DNA from: Ricinus communis
Lineage: Eukaryota > Streptophyta > Magnoliopsida > Malpighiales > Euphorbiaceae
Length of the DNA stretch: 64,000 nucleotides
Reading direction: 5' to 3'
Assembly: GCF_019578655.1 (NCBI RefSeq)
Contig: NC_063258.1
Span: 13,520,802 to 13,584,801 of the forward strand
A model generated the notes under the pieces. That model worked only from the letters and a program-made list of their open reading frames with translations. It was not told the origin of the DNA and searched no databases. This document shows positions 11,594 through 23,008 of this stretch, piece after piece (the first letter of the stretch is position 1; each line of letters starts with the position of its first letter). The position numbers and the translations under genes are program-made.

Positions 11594-14516
11594 TTTAGCT
11601 TATAGCTTCTTCTTCTTATGGAATAAGGGCTTTTGCACTATGAAAATTGCATGCAACTGAATTTTTGAGGCTAGTGAGCATATTATTTTAGTTTCCTGCT
11701 GAATCATTAAGTCACACCATAATGCAATCGGTCAAGCTTGTCAATTGCATTCCCATGATTCCTTACGCCAATCCTGGTGTCATCAGGAGTCCTCGTGCCT
11801 AGAGGAACATGGAAAGATCGAGATCTCAATGGTGCAAATCCTGAATTGGAATATTGGGGTGTGCCTCAATTCTCGGCGTTGCCTCTATCCTCCAAAAGAT
11901 TAATCCCTGTTCATTCTAAGAATGATATCAATACTCGATAATCTAATCTTCTTTCTTCACATTTGTCCAAGCATTGTATCGATGCTTATGATTGCTGCTT
12001 CCATGTGCTTTTAATCAACACTCATATTTATGCTCCCCAAATAAAACCAAAACATCAAAAGACAAAGATTAGATTTAGTGGAACAAAAGAAATGAACATA
12101 ATGAGAACATAGGTGGGATTTAAGATCTGAAAAGAAAAGAAATCACAAGTTCTTTATTCTCTTCCATATGGCTAAGCGAAAGGATAAAATCTAATTGTCG
12201 CTTGTATTACACTTGGATGAATAAAAAACAACATGATTTATCCTTTACGCGCATGGATTTATTTCTCGTATTGCTTAATCATCAAGCTAAGCACCAATAC
12301 CACCGGTCAAAGCTTGTTAATTGAGTTCTCATGATTCCTGACGCCAATCCTTATGTCATTAGAGAATTCATCATACCTAGAGGAACAAGAAATAATGGAA
12401 ATCCCAATGGTGCCAATCCTTAATTAGAATATTTGGGCGAGACTTGATTCTTAGCATTCCCTCTTTTCTTTAAAAGATTTGTCCGAGAACATTCTAAGAA
12501 TGATATCAATACTCGATCAACTTATTTTTCTTCTTTGCATTTGTCCAAGCTTGGGATCAATGCCTATAATTGTTGCTTCCACATGCTTTCACTCAAAACT
12601 CATGTTTACGCTCCCCAAATAAAATCACAAGTTCTTTGTTCTTTTCCATATGGTTAAGCTTAAGGATCAAATCAAATAGATTTAAACACAAGGGTACACA
12701 AAGAGTATAAAAGAAAGGAAGGACATGAGCAATAAGTTTGGGGCCGAAGTGTTATTTGGTACGCCCATGCAAATTTCCCCTTGTTTTCTTTATAGAATAA
12801 TTGGAGCACAATTGACAAGCTTGATTGATGGCATTGAGCTGCGACTTGATGTTCAAGCACCATGAGATGCAAATCTACATACGTAAGGGAGAAATCATGC
12901 TGCTTTTAACTAATACAAGTGGGAATGCACGCGTTTATGATGTTTAGGAGGCATACAATAAAGAGAATTGTGTCAGAGTGTTATTCATGCGAATTATCCT
13001 TTATTTTCGTTAAGAAATCATAGGAACATAATTGACAAGCATTTAGCTTCATTGGTGGCATTGGAGAGTGACTTGATAATCAAGTAGAAAAAAACACAAA
13101 TACAAGCACATGATGGAGAAATCATGTTCCTTTGGATTAATCAAAGTGAGAATGAGCATGTTTTGATGTTTAGGACGCATATAATGATGTAATTTTGGTC
13201 AAGTTTTATTAGGTAGGCCCATAGGAATTTCCCCTTGTTCCATTAAGCTGGCTCATAAATTTTAAGACTACGAGAGTTGTTAGCTAGTCAACTCCTCTCT
13301 AGTTCTTGATTTGATTTTAATTTATTCATCTTTCTTTATTAATTATTCATATTTAGCTTCTAGCTTCTTTTTTCTTATGGAATAAGGGCTTTTGTGCTAT
13401 GAAAACTGCATGCATCTGAATATTTAAGGCTAGTGAGCATATTATTTTAGTTTTCTACCTTACAGAGAAATAAGTTATGGGTTCTTTCAAGACCTTTTCG
13501 GACTTATAAAGACTTGCACTAGCGAACCTAGTCTTATTGCTCACGTCCTTACTTTCTTTTGTGTTCTTTTTCTACCACTGAGTTTAAATCAATTCAATTT
13601 GATCCTTATGCTTAGCGATGGAAGAAAATAAAGAACTTGTGATTTCTTTTTTTATCGGATAAGAAGTCCTACCTAAGTTCATATTCCTTTCCTTAGAGGA
13701 ACAAGCAAGGATGGAGATCCCAATGCTACAAATCCTGAATCAGAATATTTGAGAGTGCCTCAATTCTCATTGTTCCCTCTTTCCATTAAAAGATTTTTCC
13801 ATGATCATTCGGAGAATGATATCTATACATGATCAACTAATTTTCTTTCCCAGCATTCGTCGAAGTATTGGATCAGTGCCTATGATTGCCGCTTTCCACA
13901 TGCTTTCACCCAACACTCATATTTATGCTCCCCAAATAAAACCAAACCATCATATTATTTCAGTTTTCTACCTTGTAGGAAATCAAGTTATGGGTTCTTT
14001 CAAGAAATTTGTGGACTTATCAACACTCGTTCTAGCGAGCATAGACTTATCCCTCATGTCCTTCCATTCTCTTATGTTTTTTTTCTATGCTTATGTTTAA
14101 ATCAATTTGATTTGATCATTACGCTTAGCCGTATGAAAAAGAACAAAGAACATGTGCTTCGTTTCCTTATCGGATATGAAATCCTACCTATATTCTTAAT
14201 TTTTTTTTATTTATTTTGTGTCTCTCTTTCTAATCTATATCTAGTATGTTGGTTTAGTTTTATATGGGGAAGATAAATACGAGTGTTAAGTGAAAGCGCG
14301 TGGAAGCGGAAATCATAGGCATTAATCCAATGATTAGAGGAATGCGAAGAAAAAAATTAGTTGATCGTGTATTGATATCATTCTCCGAATGATTGTGGAG
14401 GAATCTTTTAGAGGAAAGAGGGAACACCGAGAATGGAGACATGCGCACATATTTTGACTCAGAATTTGCACCATTAAGATCTTCATCCTTCCTTCTTCCT
14501 CTAGGCACGAGGACTT
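11594..14516. repeat. R1 mosaic in both orientations
   Basis: R1 fragments alternate in orientation: plus to about 11690, minus to about 12740, plus to about 13685 (dyad near 13276), minus to about 13954, then plus to 14516. Switches fall at different points in the R1 unit. The frames at 13801-14100 and 14260-14508 run across R1 blocks and are interrupted in sister copies, so they are not called genes. Confidence 0.75.
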
Positions 14517-14790
14517 CTACAAAGGGAGTTGTTGAATATTGATGATTTTGGAGTTAATTCTCTTCTTTTGTTCTTTATGAACTTGGTGAATTTATCAAGT
14601 GAAGGCTTGGTATTTTACAAATGTAGTTTAATCTAAACTTTTATTTATATTAAACAACCTTTAATTCTTTATAGTTAAGGTTTGTAAGTGCAAATTAATT
14701 TAGGGTCTTGTAAGTAGTTAAAGTTTCTTTGCTTGATTAGGTGAACGATCCTTGGTAAAGACATCAACATTGAATACTGGTTTGGCACAA
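14517..14790. other. Unassigned sequence between R1 and gypsy fragment
   Basis: About 270 bp of AT-rich, non-coding sequence follow the last R1 block ('cacgaggacttctac'). I see no match to other parts of the window, no terminal repeats and no frame of note. It may be the variable linker region of the following gypsy element. Confidence 0.4.
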
Positions 14791-15135
14791 GTTATCCATG
14801 TTCGTATCAACCAGCCTTGGAAAGGGCATGGAATGCTTGAAGATGATGAATAAGAATTGCTAGATCAAGGCCAAATAGAAAAAGCTAAGAATCTTAAAGA
14901 ATATGGACATAAAGGGCAAGATCAAGTCTAATGGGCCAAGGATCCAAAAGCCTTGCCACAAGGCCTTATTACTAGATCAAGAGCTAAGAATTATCAAGAG
15001 GCCTTAACAAAGCATATCCAAGGATTTGCATTCCACATGTGGGCGAACCAAGGAGATTATTTGAGACAAGATAGTGTGGATCAAATCTCTTTTAATATAT
15101 TACAAGTCCAAGCTCAGGATGGGCTAGTTCTATAA
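14791..15135 (+). pseudogene. Ty3/gypsy polyprotein C-terminal tail (fragment)
   Basis: The frame contains LPQGLITRSRAKNYQEAL (about 14953-15010). This is the conserved [GP]-I-T-R-S-R-A-K tail that ends the polyprotein of a common plant Ty3/gypsy group. Related tails recur at 17807-18130, 47181-47250, 48085-48300 and 51181-51312, always just before an LTR. Upstream pol domains are absent. In-frame stops occur upstream at about 14850 and 14930. A methionine start at 14953 is accidental. Confidence 0.8.
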
Positions 15136-15703
15136 GCCACAGTTGGGCTTTAGTTTAAGCTTGTTATTTGGGCCTATTTAGCTTACACTTAAATAAGGCC
15201 CACGTGCATGATTTGTTTTTAGATTAATATTTTCTTTAGTTGATATGGGCAGCTACTTATGTGTTTTAGCTTAATTAGGAAATATCTTTAGTTATCTTTT
15301 AATTAGGAAGATTATCTTTATCCTTTCGAGATATATTTCCTAAGCAAGCTAGGATTAGGGTTTTTTGAGGCTTATAAAGCCTAAAATAAATTTCTTTGTA
15401 GGTTTCAATTTATCAATAATATTTCAAGTAATTTTCCTTTCAAAGTTGTTGCTTTGAACCTTGCATTCTTGAATGAATGCAATCAAACTTATCAAAGGAA
15501 TTGATCTATCCTTTGTGGCATCCATAGATTTGGGTTTATAGTCCTTAGTGTCCTTTAGGTTTTAATCTAAAGATCATCTCTTTCGATTTGTTCTTAGCTT
15601 TCCCTGGGCGAGTATAATGAATTGCTAAGGGGTTTTCTAGCTTGTAAATCACAGGTTCATATAACCAAAGGTTTCGTGGTTTCAATCCTCGGAGGTTTCT
15701 TAT
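15136..15703 (+). mobile_element. gypsy LTR fragment following the pol tail
   Basis: The LTR follows the pol tail and holds a TATA region (ggcttataaagcc, about 15371) downstream of 'gctaggattaggg'. It also has the block 'ttatcaaaggaattgatcta'. The same LTR, in a shorter copy, follows the pol tail at 18131. At 15703 it stops and an R1 fragment begins, so the 3' end is lost. Confidence 0.75.
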
Positions 15704-15781
15704 TACTATGATTCCTTACGTCAGTCCTTATGTCATTAGAAGTCATCGTGCCTAGAGGAATAAGGAATGATGGAAATTCCA
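15704..15781 (-). repeat. short R1 fragment
   Basis: The R1 block 'ctatgattccttacgtcagtcc' through 'cctagaggaataaggaatgatgg' joins the gypsy LTR on the left to a gag fragment on the right. It is less than 80 bp. Confidence 0.7.
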
Positions 15782-16117
15782 ATGGTCATTCCTGCCTTGA
15801 AACGAAAGGATTTCCATTTCGATATTCCCCAAGTTTCCATCTTGCCTTCTAGGTCCTCTTTCATCTCTCTCCTCTTCTTCGTAGTCATCCTCATAGTAAT
15901 CATTATAATCTGTATGCCTTGACTTCCAAAGATTATTGTTGAAGTGCCTTGGCTACCCTCTTTGGAAATTTGACTCCACTCGCTCAAGTCTTTCATTCAT
16001 GTTGTTAAACCTTAGATTTAGGAATTTTAAGGTCCCTTGAATGGATTTCATATAGAGTTTGAGATCCACCTCTCGAGGCTCATCATTCAAGATCGATTTA
16101 TCCGTACTTTGAAACAT
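15782..16117 (-). pseudogene. Ty3/gypsy gag N-terminal fragment
   Basis: The frame starts at ATG 16117 (MFQSTDKSIL...) and runs leftwards. It holds the helical RFNNMNERLERVESNFQ segment, an acidic/charged linker (YYEDDYEEEERDERG, RRQDGNLGNI) and the start of the capsid domain (FQGRNDHW). In gypsy elements of this group the linker leads into 'NIKMKIPxFQGKNDPEAYLEWE'. One in-frame stop follows the helical segment, at about 15957. The fragment is cut at 15782 by an R1 block. Primer site and LTR lie correctly upstream, so it is the 5' end of one element. Confidence 0.8.
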
Positions 16118-16883
16118 GATTCAAATCTACAAAACAAAGATCAAAACAAAATCTCACCCACTCCCTTGCTAGTTTACACTTAAAAATAGTTTCAACACTC
16201 GTATTTCACGAAATTTAGCTCTTTTCCTCTTTTATTCTCAACTCTCTTGCCTTTTACCACTCTTAATCCTCGCTTTTAGTTCTTTAGTTAAATTCACAAA
16301 CTCAAATCATAAACAAGTCACGTATTATCGAAAAGGACAGAATCAACACTCTTTTAGCAATTCTAGCGTATGGCATTTGGAAAAAAGAATGGACTACAAA
16401 AGACAAGTATTTGTCTAGGCTAAAAGGTGACAAGTTTTGACCAAAAGAATAAATATCAATAGATGTGTAATCTTCGAATGTATGAATGAAGTAGAGGTGA
16501 AAGTAATACAATTAATCAAGAAAACAAATTATGCCGAATGCTCAAGAAAATAAAATTGCAAACAAACTTGATCTGCCTAAGTGTGTGCCTTTATTTTCTT
16601 TTCTTCTTTTCTCTTTGTTCTCTTTATTTTCTTTTTGTTTTGTTTCGTTTTGAATTCTCTTATTTTATACTTCAATAAGAACATACAATAAGTAACAAAA
16701 TTAAATACTTAAGCAAAATGAACAACTTTAGGACAAAAATTTATTTGCACAAACTTTTAGCCTTGAAGAAAAATCAACAAGAAATTTCAGCTAATGTAAA
16801 AAGAATAAAGGAAAAGGTAGGGAAAACAATAAACAAGACAAAACAATAAAGTAAAGGATAAATAGAATAGATTTAGAGACTTA
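16118..16883 (-). other. gypsy 5' untranslated leader
   Basis: About 770 bp of A/T-rich non-coding sequence lie between the primer binding site (16884-16895) and the gag start. A pyrimidine-rich run ('ttttcttttcttcttttc') occurs near 16592. Small frames at 16302-16511 and 16787-16996 show no family features. Confidence 0.65.
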
Positions 16884-16895
16884 GCTCTGATATCA
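16884..16895 (-). other. primer binding site (initiator tRNA-Met type)
   Basis: The minus strand reads TGATATCAGAGC, one mismatch from TGGTATCAGAGC, which pairs with the 3' end of initiator tRNA-Met. It lies 5 bp inside the LTR edge at 16901. Confidence 0.85.
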
Positions 16896-16900
16896 AATGA

Positions 16901-17387
16901 TGTGAACCTTGACAACTTGTGATAAGACCCAACACGCAAAATTGGAATTAGAATCCTATGAAAGCCAAATTTGATCTTTGATGAACTTTGACCCATAGGT
17001 AACTTGTATCTTGAAGCTTGGTATAAGAAAGATTGTTGACGCTAAGAGTAGAAGGTGAATGATAAGTCTTTGTTTGAATGCCATAAGAATAAGTTCTTAA
17101 TAAGTCGAAGTTCTTCCAAAGAACCAAGTAAGAATAACTCTCACAAATATGTTTAACTCAATATATTCATTAACCTTGATTAATACAGCTACACTTAGTT
17201 TATATAGTGAAAGAAATAAATCTAGAACCTAAATAGCATAAGGAAAATAAACTAATTAGGAATTGTCTAAAAGAAATGCTAAATAAGAGTTTCCTAAATA
17301 ATAGAATAAGGAATAGTCCATCTTTATTAATTAAGAATTGACTAAACAATCAAGCAAAACTTCCTAAACAAGCTTGATCTATAGCAT
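16901..17387 (-). mobile_element. gypsy 5' LTR (truncated)
   Basis: On the minus strand the LTR ends GGTTCACA at 16901, just before the primer site. It has a TATA box (actatataaacta, about 17200). Downstream comes 'ggttctttggaagaac' and 'gacttatcattcacc', which also occur in the LTR at 53111-53824 and, in related form, in R1. The upstream end is lost at 17387, where R1 begins. Confidence 0.8.
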
Positions 17388-17806
17388 TATGGTGTGACTT
17401 GATGATCTATTAGGACGAGACACAAATCCACATGCATAATAGAGAAATCATGTTGCATTAGATTAATCCAAGAGGAAATGTGTGCATTTTGATGTTTGTA
17501 ATGCATATAACTATCTAATTTGGGCCAGGGTTATTATTAGGTATGCCCACACGAGCTTTCCCTTATTTTCGTTATTCTAGCTTAGAAAATTTAGCACTAC
17601 GAGAGTTGTTGACCAGTCAACTCTTCTTTGTCTAGTATGACGGTTTTGTTTTATTTAGGGAGAATAAACACGACTATTGAGAGAAAGCTCATGAAAGCGG
17701 CAACCATAGGCACTAATCCAATACTTGGACGAATGCAAAGAAAGAAAATTAGTTGATCGAGTATTGATATCATTCTTTGAATGATCACAAACAAATCTTA
17801 TAAAGG
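17388..17806 (+). repeat. R1 repeat fragment
   Basis: R1 in plus orientation, with the dyad near 17602 ('gagagttgttgaccagtcaac') and the 'tagttgatcgagtattgatatc' block. It is cut at about 17806 by a gypsy pol tail. Confidence 0.75.
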
Positions 17807-18130
17807 TGATATGGACCAGCCTAGGAATGGACATGGAAAGCTTGAAGATGATGGATAAGAGTTGCTAGATCAAGGCTGGATAGAGAAAGCTAAGGATCTT
17901 GAAGAATATAGACATAGACAGTAAGATCAAGTCTAATGGGCCAAGGATCCAAAGGCCTTGCCATAAGGCCCCATGACTAGATCAAGACCTAAGAAGTATC
18001 AAGAGGCCTTAATAATGAAGATCCAAGGCTTAGCATTCCACATATGGGCGGATCAAGGAGATTATTTAAGACAAGACAAGTCCAAGTGCAAGATGGGTAG
18101 TTCTACAAGCCACACTTAGGCTTTAGTTTA
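17807..18130 (+). pseudogene. Ty3/gypsy polyprotein C-terminal tail (second copy)
   Basis: This parallels 14791-15135 base for base over most of its length ('ccagcct..gaatgg', 'gctagatcaaggc', 'tatcaagaggcctt'). It has more substitutions: the TRSRAK block reads PMTRSRPKKYQEALI in one frame. No other pol domain is present. Confidence 0.75.
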
Positions 18131-18480
18131 AGCTTGTTATTTAGGCCTATTTAGCTTACACTTAAATAAGGCCAATGCACATGGCTTGTTTTTAATTTAG
18201 GCTTTTCTTTAGTTGCTATAGGCAACTACTTATGTGTTTTAGCTTAATTAGGAATTGTCTTTAGTTATCTTTTAATTAGGAAGATTATCTCTATCCTTTT
18301 GAGATATGTTTCCTGCGCAAGCTAGGATTAGGGTTTCTGTAGGCTTATAAAGCCCAAACAAATTTCTTAGTAGAATTCAAGTTTTATCAATAATAGTTCA
18401 AGTATTTTTCCTTTCAAAGTTGTTGCTTTGAACCTTGTGTTCTTAAAGAATGCAATCAAACTTATCAAATCATTTGAAAG
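18131..18480 (+). mobile_element. gypsy LTR fragment (second copy)
   Basis: This matches the LTR at 15136-15703 through the TATA region ('ggcttataaagcc') and 'aatgcaatcaaacttatcaa'. It is truncated at about 18480, where Athila-like gag sequence follows. Confidence 0.75.
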
Positions 18481-18557
18481 TTGATCATTGAAATCTTGGC
18501 ACGATTGTCTTTCTATATTCTTTGGCTTAGGTTTAGGATTACAAAAATTTTGCTGAC
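18481..18557 (-). pseudogene. Athila-like gag fragment, left of the nested element
   Basis: This minus-strand piece (CQQNFCNPKPKPK in one frame) is the continuation of the gag at 24441-25666. The two parts are separated by the complete LTR element at 18563-24440, whose 5-bp target duplication (ACTTT) flanks it. Further pol of the Athila-like element is absent because a gypsy LTR fragment abuts at 18480. Confidence 0.65.
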
Positions 18558-18562
18558 ACTTT
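18558..18562. repeat. target site duplication ACTTT (left)
   Basis: The five bases ACTTT directly precede the 5' LTR and recur at 24441-24445 directly after the 3' LTR. Confidence 0.9.
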
Positions 18563-19959
18563 TGATGTGCGTAAAATACACACATCTAAATGGGGTTTTT
18601 AAGATTGATTTTATGGACATTTGGATGTGAATTGGTCCCAACACTCACCCTATGCCTTTGTTTGTGTGCATTAGGTCCAAAAGAAGTCAAAGGATGATAA
18701 AGGGAAGAATTTGAGCATAATTGGACACCGGAGCTGCCGAAACAAGCGAAGTACGATCATGAGGAAGCGGAACATGGCCGTGTTCCCAACACGGGCACCA
18801 ACACGGCCGTGTTGGGTGTCATCAAACATAAAAGAAAAATAAGTTCTTAGGGAGCACGACCACAGAGAGTAACACGACTAGGAACACGGCCGTGTTGGCG
18901 GTGACAGGGGGAATTAATTAAAAGAACGAAGAGAGGAAAGTAAAAGGAGAGCGGGGGAGAACGTCCAAAACCCTAACTTTTCTCTCCCTAAGGGTTCTCT
19001 GAGCTGAAACCAAGGGAAAAGGAGACTTGGATCAAGGTATCAAGCGGATTCGCTTCAAAGATTGAAGATTAGGCGAGGTTCGTTGATTGGTTTTCAAATC
19101 GAGCAAGAGGAACAAGAATCGATTCAATTTGAGCAAAAGGATTTGGGGCTGTTTACTCTCATCCAAGGGTGTAATCAAGTTTCTCTACCTTTACTCTCTG
19201 TTGTAATTGTATTCTTGTGGATTTTGATAATGAACATAATTAGCTAGATTGATTAAATCCATTGGGATTTCTTTACTATGTTGGCTTAGTATTATATTGT
19301 TGGATTGTTTGGGTTAGTTTTGTATTCTTCTTGCTTTCAGTATTAATAAGATAAAGCATTATTCATGAGACGTTGTGAATTGTGTGTTTAGATTGCTTTG
19401 TGTGATTGAGATGTCCGTTTGGCAATTGGAATTTTGAATAGCAAGAACTGGTTAATAATTGCTTAAAGATAAGGATAATTAACTAGCCGGATTAAGAATT
19501 AACAAAGCTTAATAGAGGCGGATTAAAGCTTAATGCTAATTTAAGAATCAATCGTTAGGAAGAGATTCCAACTTTAGGTTATTAGGTTTAGGAATTCGGT
19601 TATCTCGAGAGAGAAACCGAATTCGGTTAAGAATTCATCCACGGGTAGCATAATTAGACTCACCAATCCTTTATCTTTTGTTTGATTGCCAACTAGTTTA
19701 GGTTCCTTTTGGGTTTGCTCTCTTGCCTTGGTTATTTTAGTTATCAATTACTCTTGCATCTCCCTTAGAACTTAGCTTGTAGCTATTAGTTAGTTTAGAA
19801 ATTATTCATCATTCATTTTAGGTTAATATAACAAAGAACAAAGGAGTAACTCGGGCTTTCACTTTCCGAGGAGAATGACCTTGATACTCGCCATTAGTGC
19901 TAGGCGCATCGAGAGATACACCGCCTTAAGATTGTAGCTAACACAAGTAGCGCACATCA
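18563..19959 (+). repeat. 5' LTR of the complete element
   Basis: Starts TGATGTGCG and ends CGCACATCA, a perfect 9-bp terminal inverted repeat. At 18770-18905 it holds GC-rich minirepeats, including the 18-bp perfect palindrome CCAACACGGCCGTGTTGG at 18798-18815. The frame at 19062 starts with TTG, not ATG, and is not called a gene. Confidence 0.93.
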
Positions 19960-19985
19960 AGTTTTTAGCGCCGCTATTTAGGGAA
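19960..19985 (+). other. degenerate primer binding site region
   Basis: Directly after the LTR the sequence reads 'agtttttagcgccgctattta'. Athila/Tat elements usually have TGGCGCCGTTGCCGGGG here; the related element at 25813-25838 keeps GGTGCCGTTACCGGGGAA. Only the core 'gcgccg' and a trailing 'aggga' remain, so priming is doubtful or uses another tRNA. Confidence 0.55.
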
Positions 19986-20121
19986 TTGTTTGAAAACTAG
20001 ATTGAAATTTTCTATTTGTTAATTTAGCCGTTTTTTTATTATTTATATTTATTTCTATTTTGTTTGTACATATTTATTTAGTTAAGTTTATGATTCAGAT
20101 AGTGGATGATAAGGAGGTTCA

Positions 20122-20838
20122 ATGCTAAACTCTTTGTATGACATGTTGGAAAATAGGATCAGGAACCAAGAGAGTGCTAAAAATTAGGATACCCATGAAT
20201 CTTTAGAAGCTCGTGTGGAATCGTTTTGCAGGGCTACCCATCAACTCTCCATTCCTATCCTTTCATCTCAAGTTTTTTATGAATTTTATTGTGGTTTACA
20301 TTTGAGTAATGATTGTCCATTATATAGTGATGTTGCTCATTGTTCTTATAACTATGAATAGGTGAATTATACGAGAAGTTGGCTAAATGACTCGTATGAA
20401 AGCACCTACAATCAAGAATGGAGCACTCATTCACCCTTTGGATGGAGCTTAGATGGCCAAGAACCACCAGAATTTCAGCAGCCTAATCTTGCACCATCAA
20501 CTCAAGGTGAAGAGTTCGTGTCAGAGGAGCTAATGATGAGGTTTATTGCAAGTCTTGAGGACAGATTCCAACAAACAGAGAGGATACTTAAAGATCAACA
20601 AGCCTCAATTAAGAACATAGAGCATCAAGTATGCTTAATCTTCAATTTACTAGCTGAAGAACAATTGGGAACTCCATCAAACGCTACTGAATCCGAGGAA
20701 CATTTGAGCGCCGTCACTTTGCGTTCAGGTGAGAATTTTTTGATTTATCTACTATGTTTGACGATGATGCTTCTGTGCAGGACGATTTCTTGAACATGGA
20801 GAGGGAACCAGAAAAGGAAGAGGCGAACATGATTTCCT
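20122..20838 (+). pseudogene. gag-like frame with degenerate zinc knuckle
   Basis: From ATG 20122 one frame runs to 20793 with only two in-frame TAG stops (about 20188 and 20359). The order follows the C-terminal half of Athila gag: a remnant zinc knuckle (YCGLHLSNDCPLYS; the first cysteine is lost), an Asn/Tyr/Trp-rich stretch (NYTRSWLNDSYESTYNQEW), a helical segment (ILKDQQASIKNIEHQV) and EEHLSAVTLRSG, equivalent to the 'EHVKAVTLRSGK' that ends gag before protease. After this the acidic continuation FDLSTMFDDDASVQDDFL sits in another frame, so there is a frameshift near 20738. The N-terminal capsid part is missing. It cannot make normal gag, but a peptide from 20362 to 20793 could be made. 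Confidence 0.75.
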
Positions 20839-20896
20839 AAAAGACTATCAACAGGAATGTACAGTTGATGATGCCGAGTTGCAGTTATAGGAATTT

Positions 20897-21380
20897 TTGG
20901 TGGATTTTCCACAAGTCCTTTCGATGATGGAAGATGAGCACGAGTTATCCAATGATAAAGTCTTGGAGGAGCTCGAGTTTCTTCTAACAAGTGAACCAAG
21001 CCAAGGACTGAAGAAAACCATTAACGTTCTTGAAGAAATTGCCCAACTGTCAATCCTTCCAATTGGTGGAACTTCAGCTTCCAAATTGGAAGAGCCCCTA
21101 GAGCATCATGACTACGTGCAATTATACGAGGAGCGAGTCTTGCCCATCATACTGGCAGCTTGCTTGACAGTTGGGAAGAGGAAATTGACGATTATCCTTC
21201 TAAGTGGATACTTGAAGACATTTCCTTGGAAGAAGGATGGATGGTCATCGATCACGCCCGTTTACTTTTCACCATGAGTCCAGCTAAGAAGACTCATCAC
21301 ATAAAAAAGAAGCGCTTTTGGGAGGCACCCCAATTTTTATCTTTAATCTCTAATATTTTAACCTTTTGTTTTGAAACATT
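20897..21380 (+). pseudogene. acidic frame, probable pol-linker remnant
   Basis: Two overlapping frames (20897-21277 and 21160-21387) together encode an acidic segment: EDEHELSNDKVLEELEFLL, SASKLEEPLEHHDYVQLYEE, RVLPIILAACL, then WEEEIDDYPSKWILEDISLEEGW and a basic end (AKKTHHIKKKRFW). The run 'LEEPLEH..YVQLYEERVLPIILA' resembles the Athila/Tat linker between protease and RT ('LKPLPxHLKYAYLGExxTLPVIIS'), but no RT motif follows. One frameshift near 21160 is needed. The assignment is tentative. Confidence 0.45.
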
Positions 21381-21387
21381 TTATTAG

Positions 21388-23008
21388 CTTTAGTTTTCAT
21401 ATTTTATTTAATTTTTGTTTCAGTTTCAATTTTAATTCTTTATTTTATTATTTGCAGCCACTCCTCTACCACAGACTAGCCAACGCCCTGATATCCTTGA
21501 TGATGCAACTATTTTCACTCCGGAGCTATAGTCAGGGCAGTATTAGTTCTTTTTCCTTTTTCATTTCTTATATTTTGTACACTGAGGACAGTGTGTCCTT
21601 CAAGTGTGGGGTGGTGATATTTATATACACTTGTTTTCGTGTTTTTATTGTTTTGTATATGAAATTCATATCCTTTTCTAGTGTATATATCGCATTTCTT
21701 TTATCCCATCTCAGTTATTTGTTTATTCTTTGTGCAATCTTTTGTAAAATTTTGAAAATTTTTCACTTTGTTTTGATGCTCTTACTGTTGATTTGCTTTT
21801 GAAATCCTGTTTATGTCCATGTGATCGGGTAAAACCGATAGTGTTGAGTTTTGCAGAAGAATGTAAGATAATTAGTTTGAGTTTTGCACTAAGTTGCTTT
21901 GGTTTATTTAATTCTATTTTGATGATTTTTGTTTGGTACCTACTCAAAAGCACACTGGTGAGAAATTGAGCCTAAATTGTAAGCATACACGTTATATGCT
22001 TTTATTTATTTCTTGTTGAGTGCCACCATCGCTTTTACTTTTAGAACTTGCTCGGTAATGCTTATGAGGGCCACAAGGAGAGTTTAACACTTTGGTATGA
22101 TAGAGGAACTTAGGCTTTTCATTATAGCCAAATAGCCTTCATTCATTTATTGATTCTATAGATAACCCCTTCTTTCACCATTTTTTTATCATATTCCATT
22201 ACCACTTAGTTTTATTCTGCTTTGGGTTATGATTTTGCATATGAGTTGTTTTTATTAGGAATTTTTGTCTTGGGAATAATGTGGAATCTTATAGCAGCTT
22301 TCTTCAATCCAAAAGAAATTCACTCTATTATGTGAATGTTCTTCCCTTATGAAAAAAGAGAAAAAAAAGAAGAAAAAAAATAATAAGAAGAATAAGAGGG
22401 GAGGGTGATGAAAAGAAAGAAAGTAAGTGAGCTAATTGTTTAATCGCTTTTTCAAGTTTACATTTTGACTTGATTCCTATTTCCCACCTTAGACTACTAT
22501 CCATTGTTTACCCCTTGTGATTATTGTGACTTGTGTGCAGGTCATGTATTTCATTACAGAACACCATATGTTCAACTCTGACCAAATTTACCTACCCCTA
22601 CCTAATCCCCATTACAACCTTTTTAAAGACCTCTTGACATGGTTATTGACTCTCCATAAGTGGTAGGAGTAGGATTTAAGAGCAAGCATATAGTAAGTAA
22701 GGCAGTATTTGATGCATTGAGCGATTTAACACTATCCTTTAAATACTTTGAGTGACTTAGAGTGAATCTTGTGAGGAGTTGGTTCTGAATAATTTTGTTG
22801 AGACAGTATTTTGTGAATTATTGGCATCTTGGTTGTGATACTTGAATTGATTGCTTCGTTTCTTTTTGTTTGACTTATGCTTGTTAAGGATATGTGCAGG
22901 AGCTCTCTAGCTTGTCTGTCAGTTTAAGTGTTGTTCCTTAGTGGTTTATTTTCCTTATTTTACTTTTGATTTCTTGAGGACAAGCAATGAGCTAAGTGTG
23001 GGGTTATT
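21388..23008 (+). other. 3' non-coding region and polypurine tract
   Basis: This holds the two Athila/Tat-type boxes: 'actgaggacagtgtgtcc' near 21581 followed by 'aagtgtgggg', and 'ttgaggacaagcaa' near 22974 followed by the polypurine tract 'aagtgtggggttatt' (about 22994-23008) abutting the 3' LTR. A purine-rich run occurs at 22352-22425. The T-rich, hydrophobic frame at 21371-21802 has no gene features. The minus-strand region 49181-50100 is a diverged relative of this sequence. Confidence 0.8.

Noticed and set aside
13801..14508. Two frames of 82-99 codons in R1
   Set aside because: They cross R1 blocks that are frameshifted or stopped in most other units, and match no protein family.
15782..16117. 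A host gene with an acidic region (DDYEEEERDE)
   Set aside because: The frame lies right after a tRNA-Met primer site and LTR and has the gag linker and capsid start typical of gypsy elements.
19062..19247. A 61-codon frame present in both LTRs (also 23559-23744) with one residue different
   Set aside because: It starts with TTG, not ATG, and is shared only because the two LTRs are copies of each other. No domain is seen.
20716..20778. Possible intron (GTGAG...GCAG) in the gag-like frame
   Set aside because: About 45-60 bp is too short for a normal plant intron, and the sequence between also reads as acidic gag continuation in another frame, so a frameshift is simpler.
21371..21802. 143-codon hydrophobic frame that might look like a membrane protein
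   Set aside because: It lies in the T-rich 3' non-coding region of the LTR element. The hydrophobic residues follow from T-rich codons, and the Athila/Tat '...aagtgtgggg' box runs through it.
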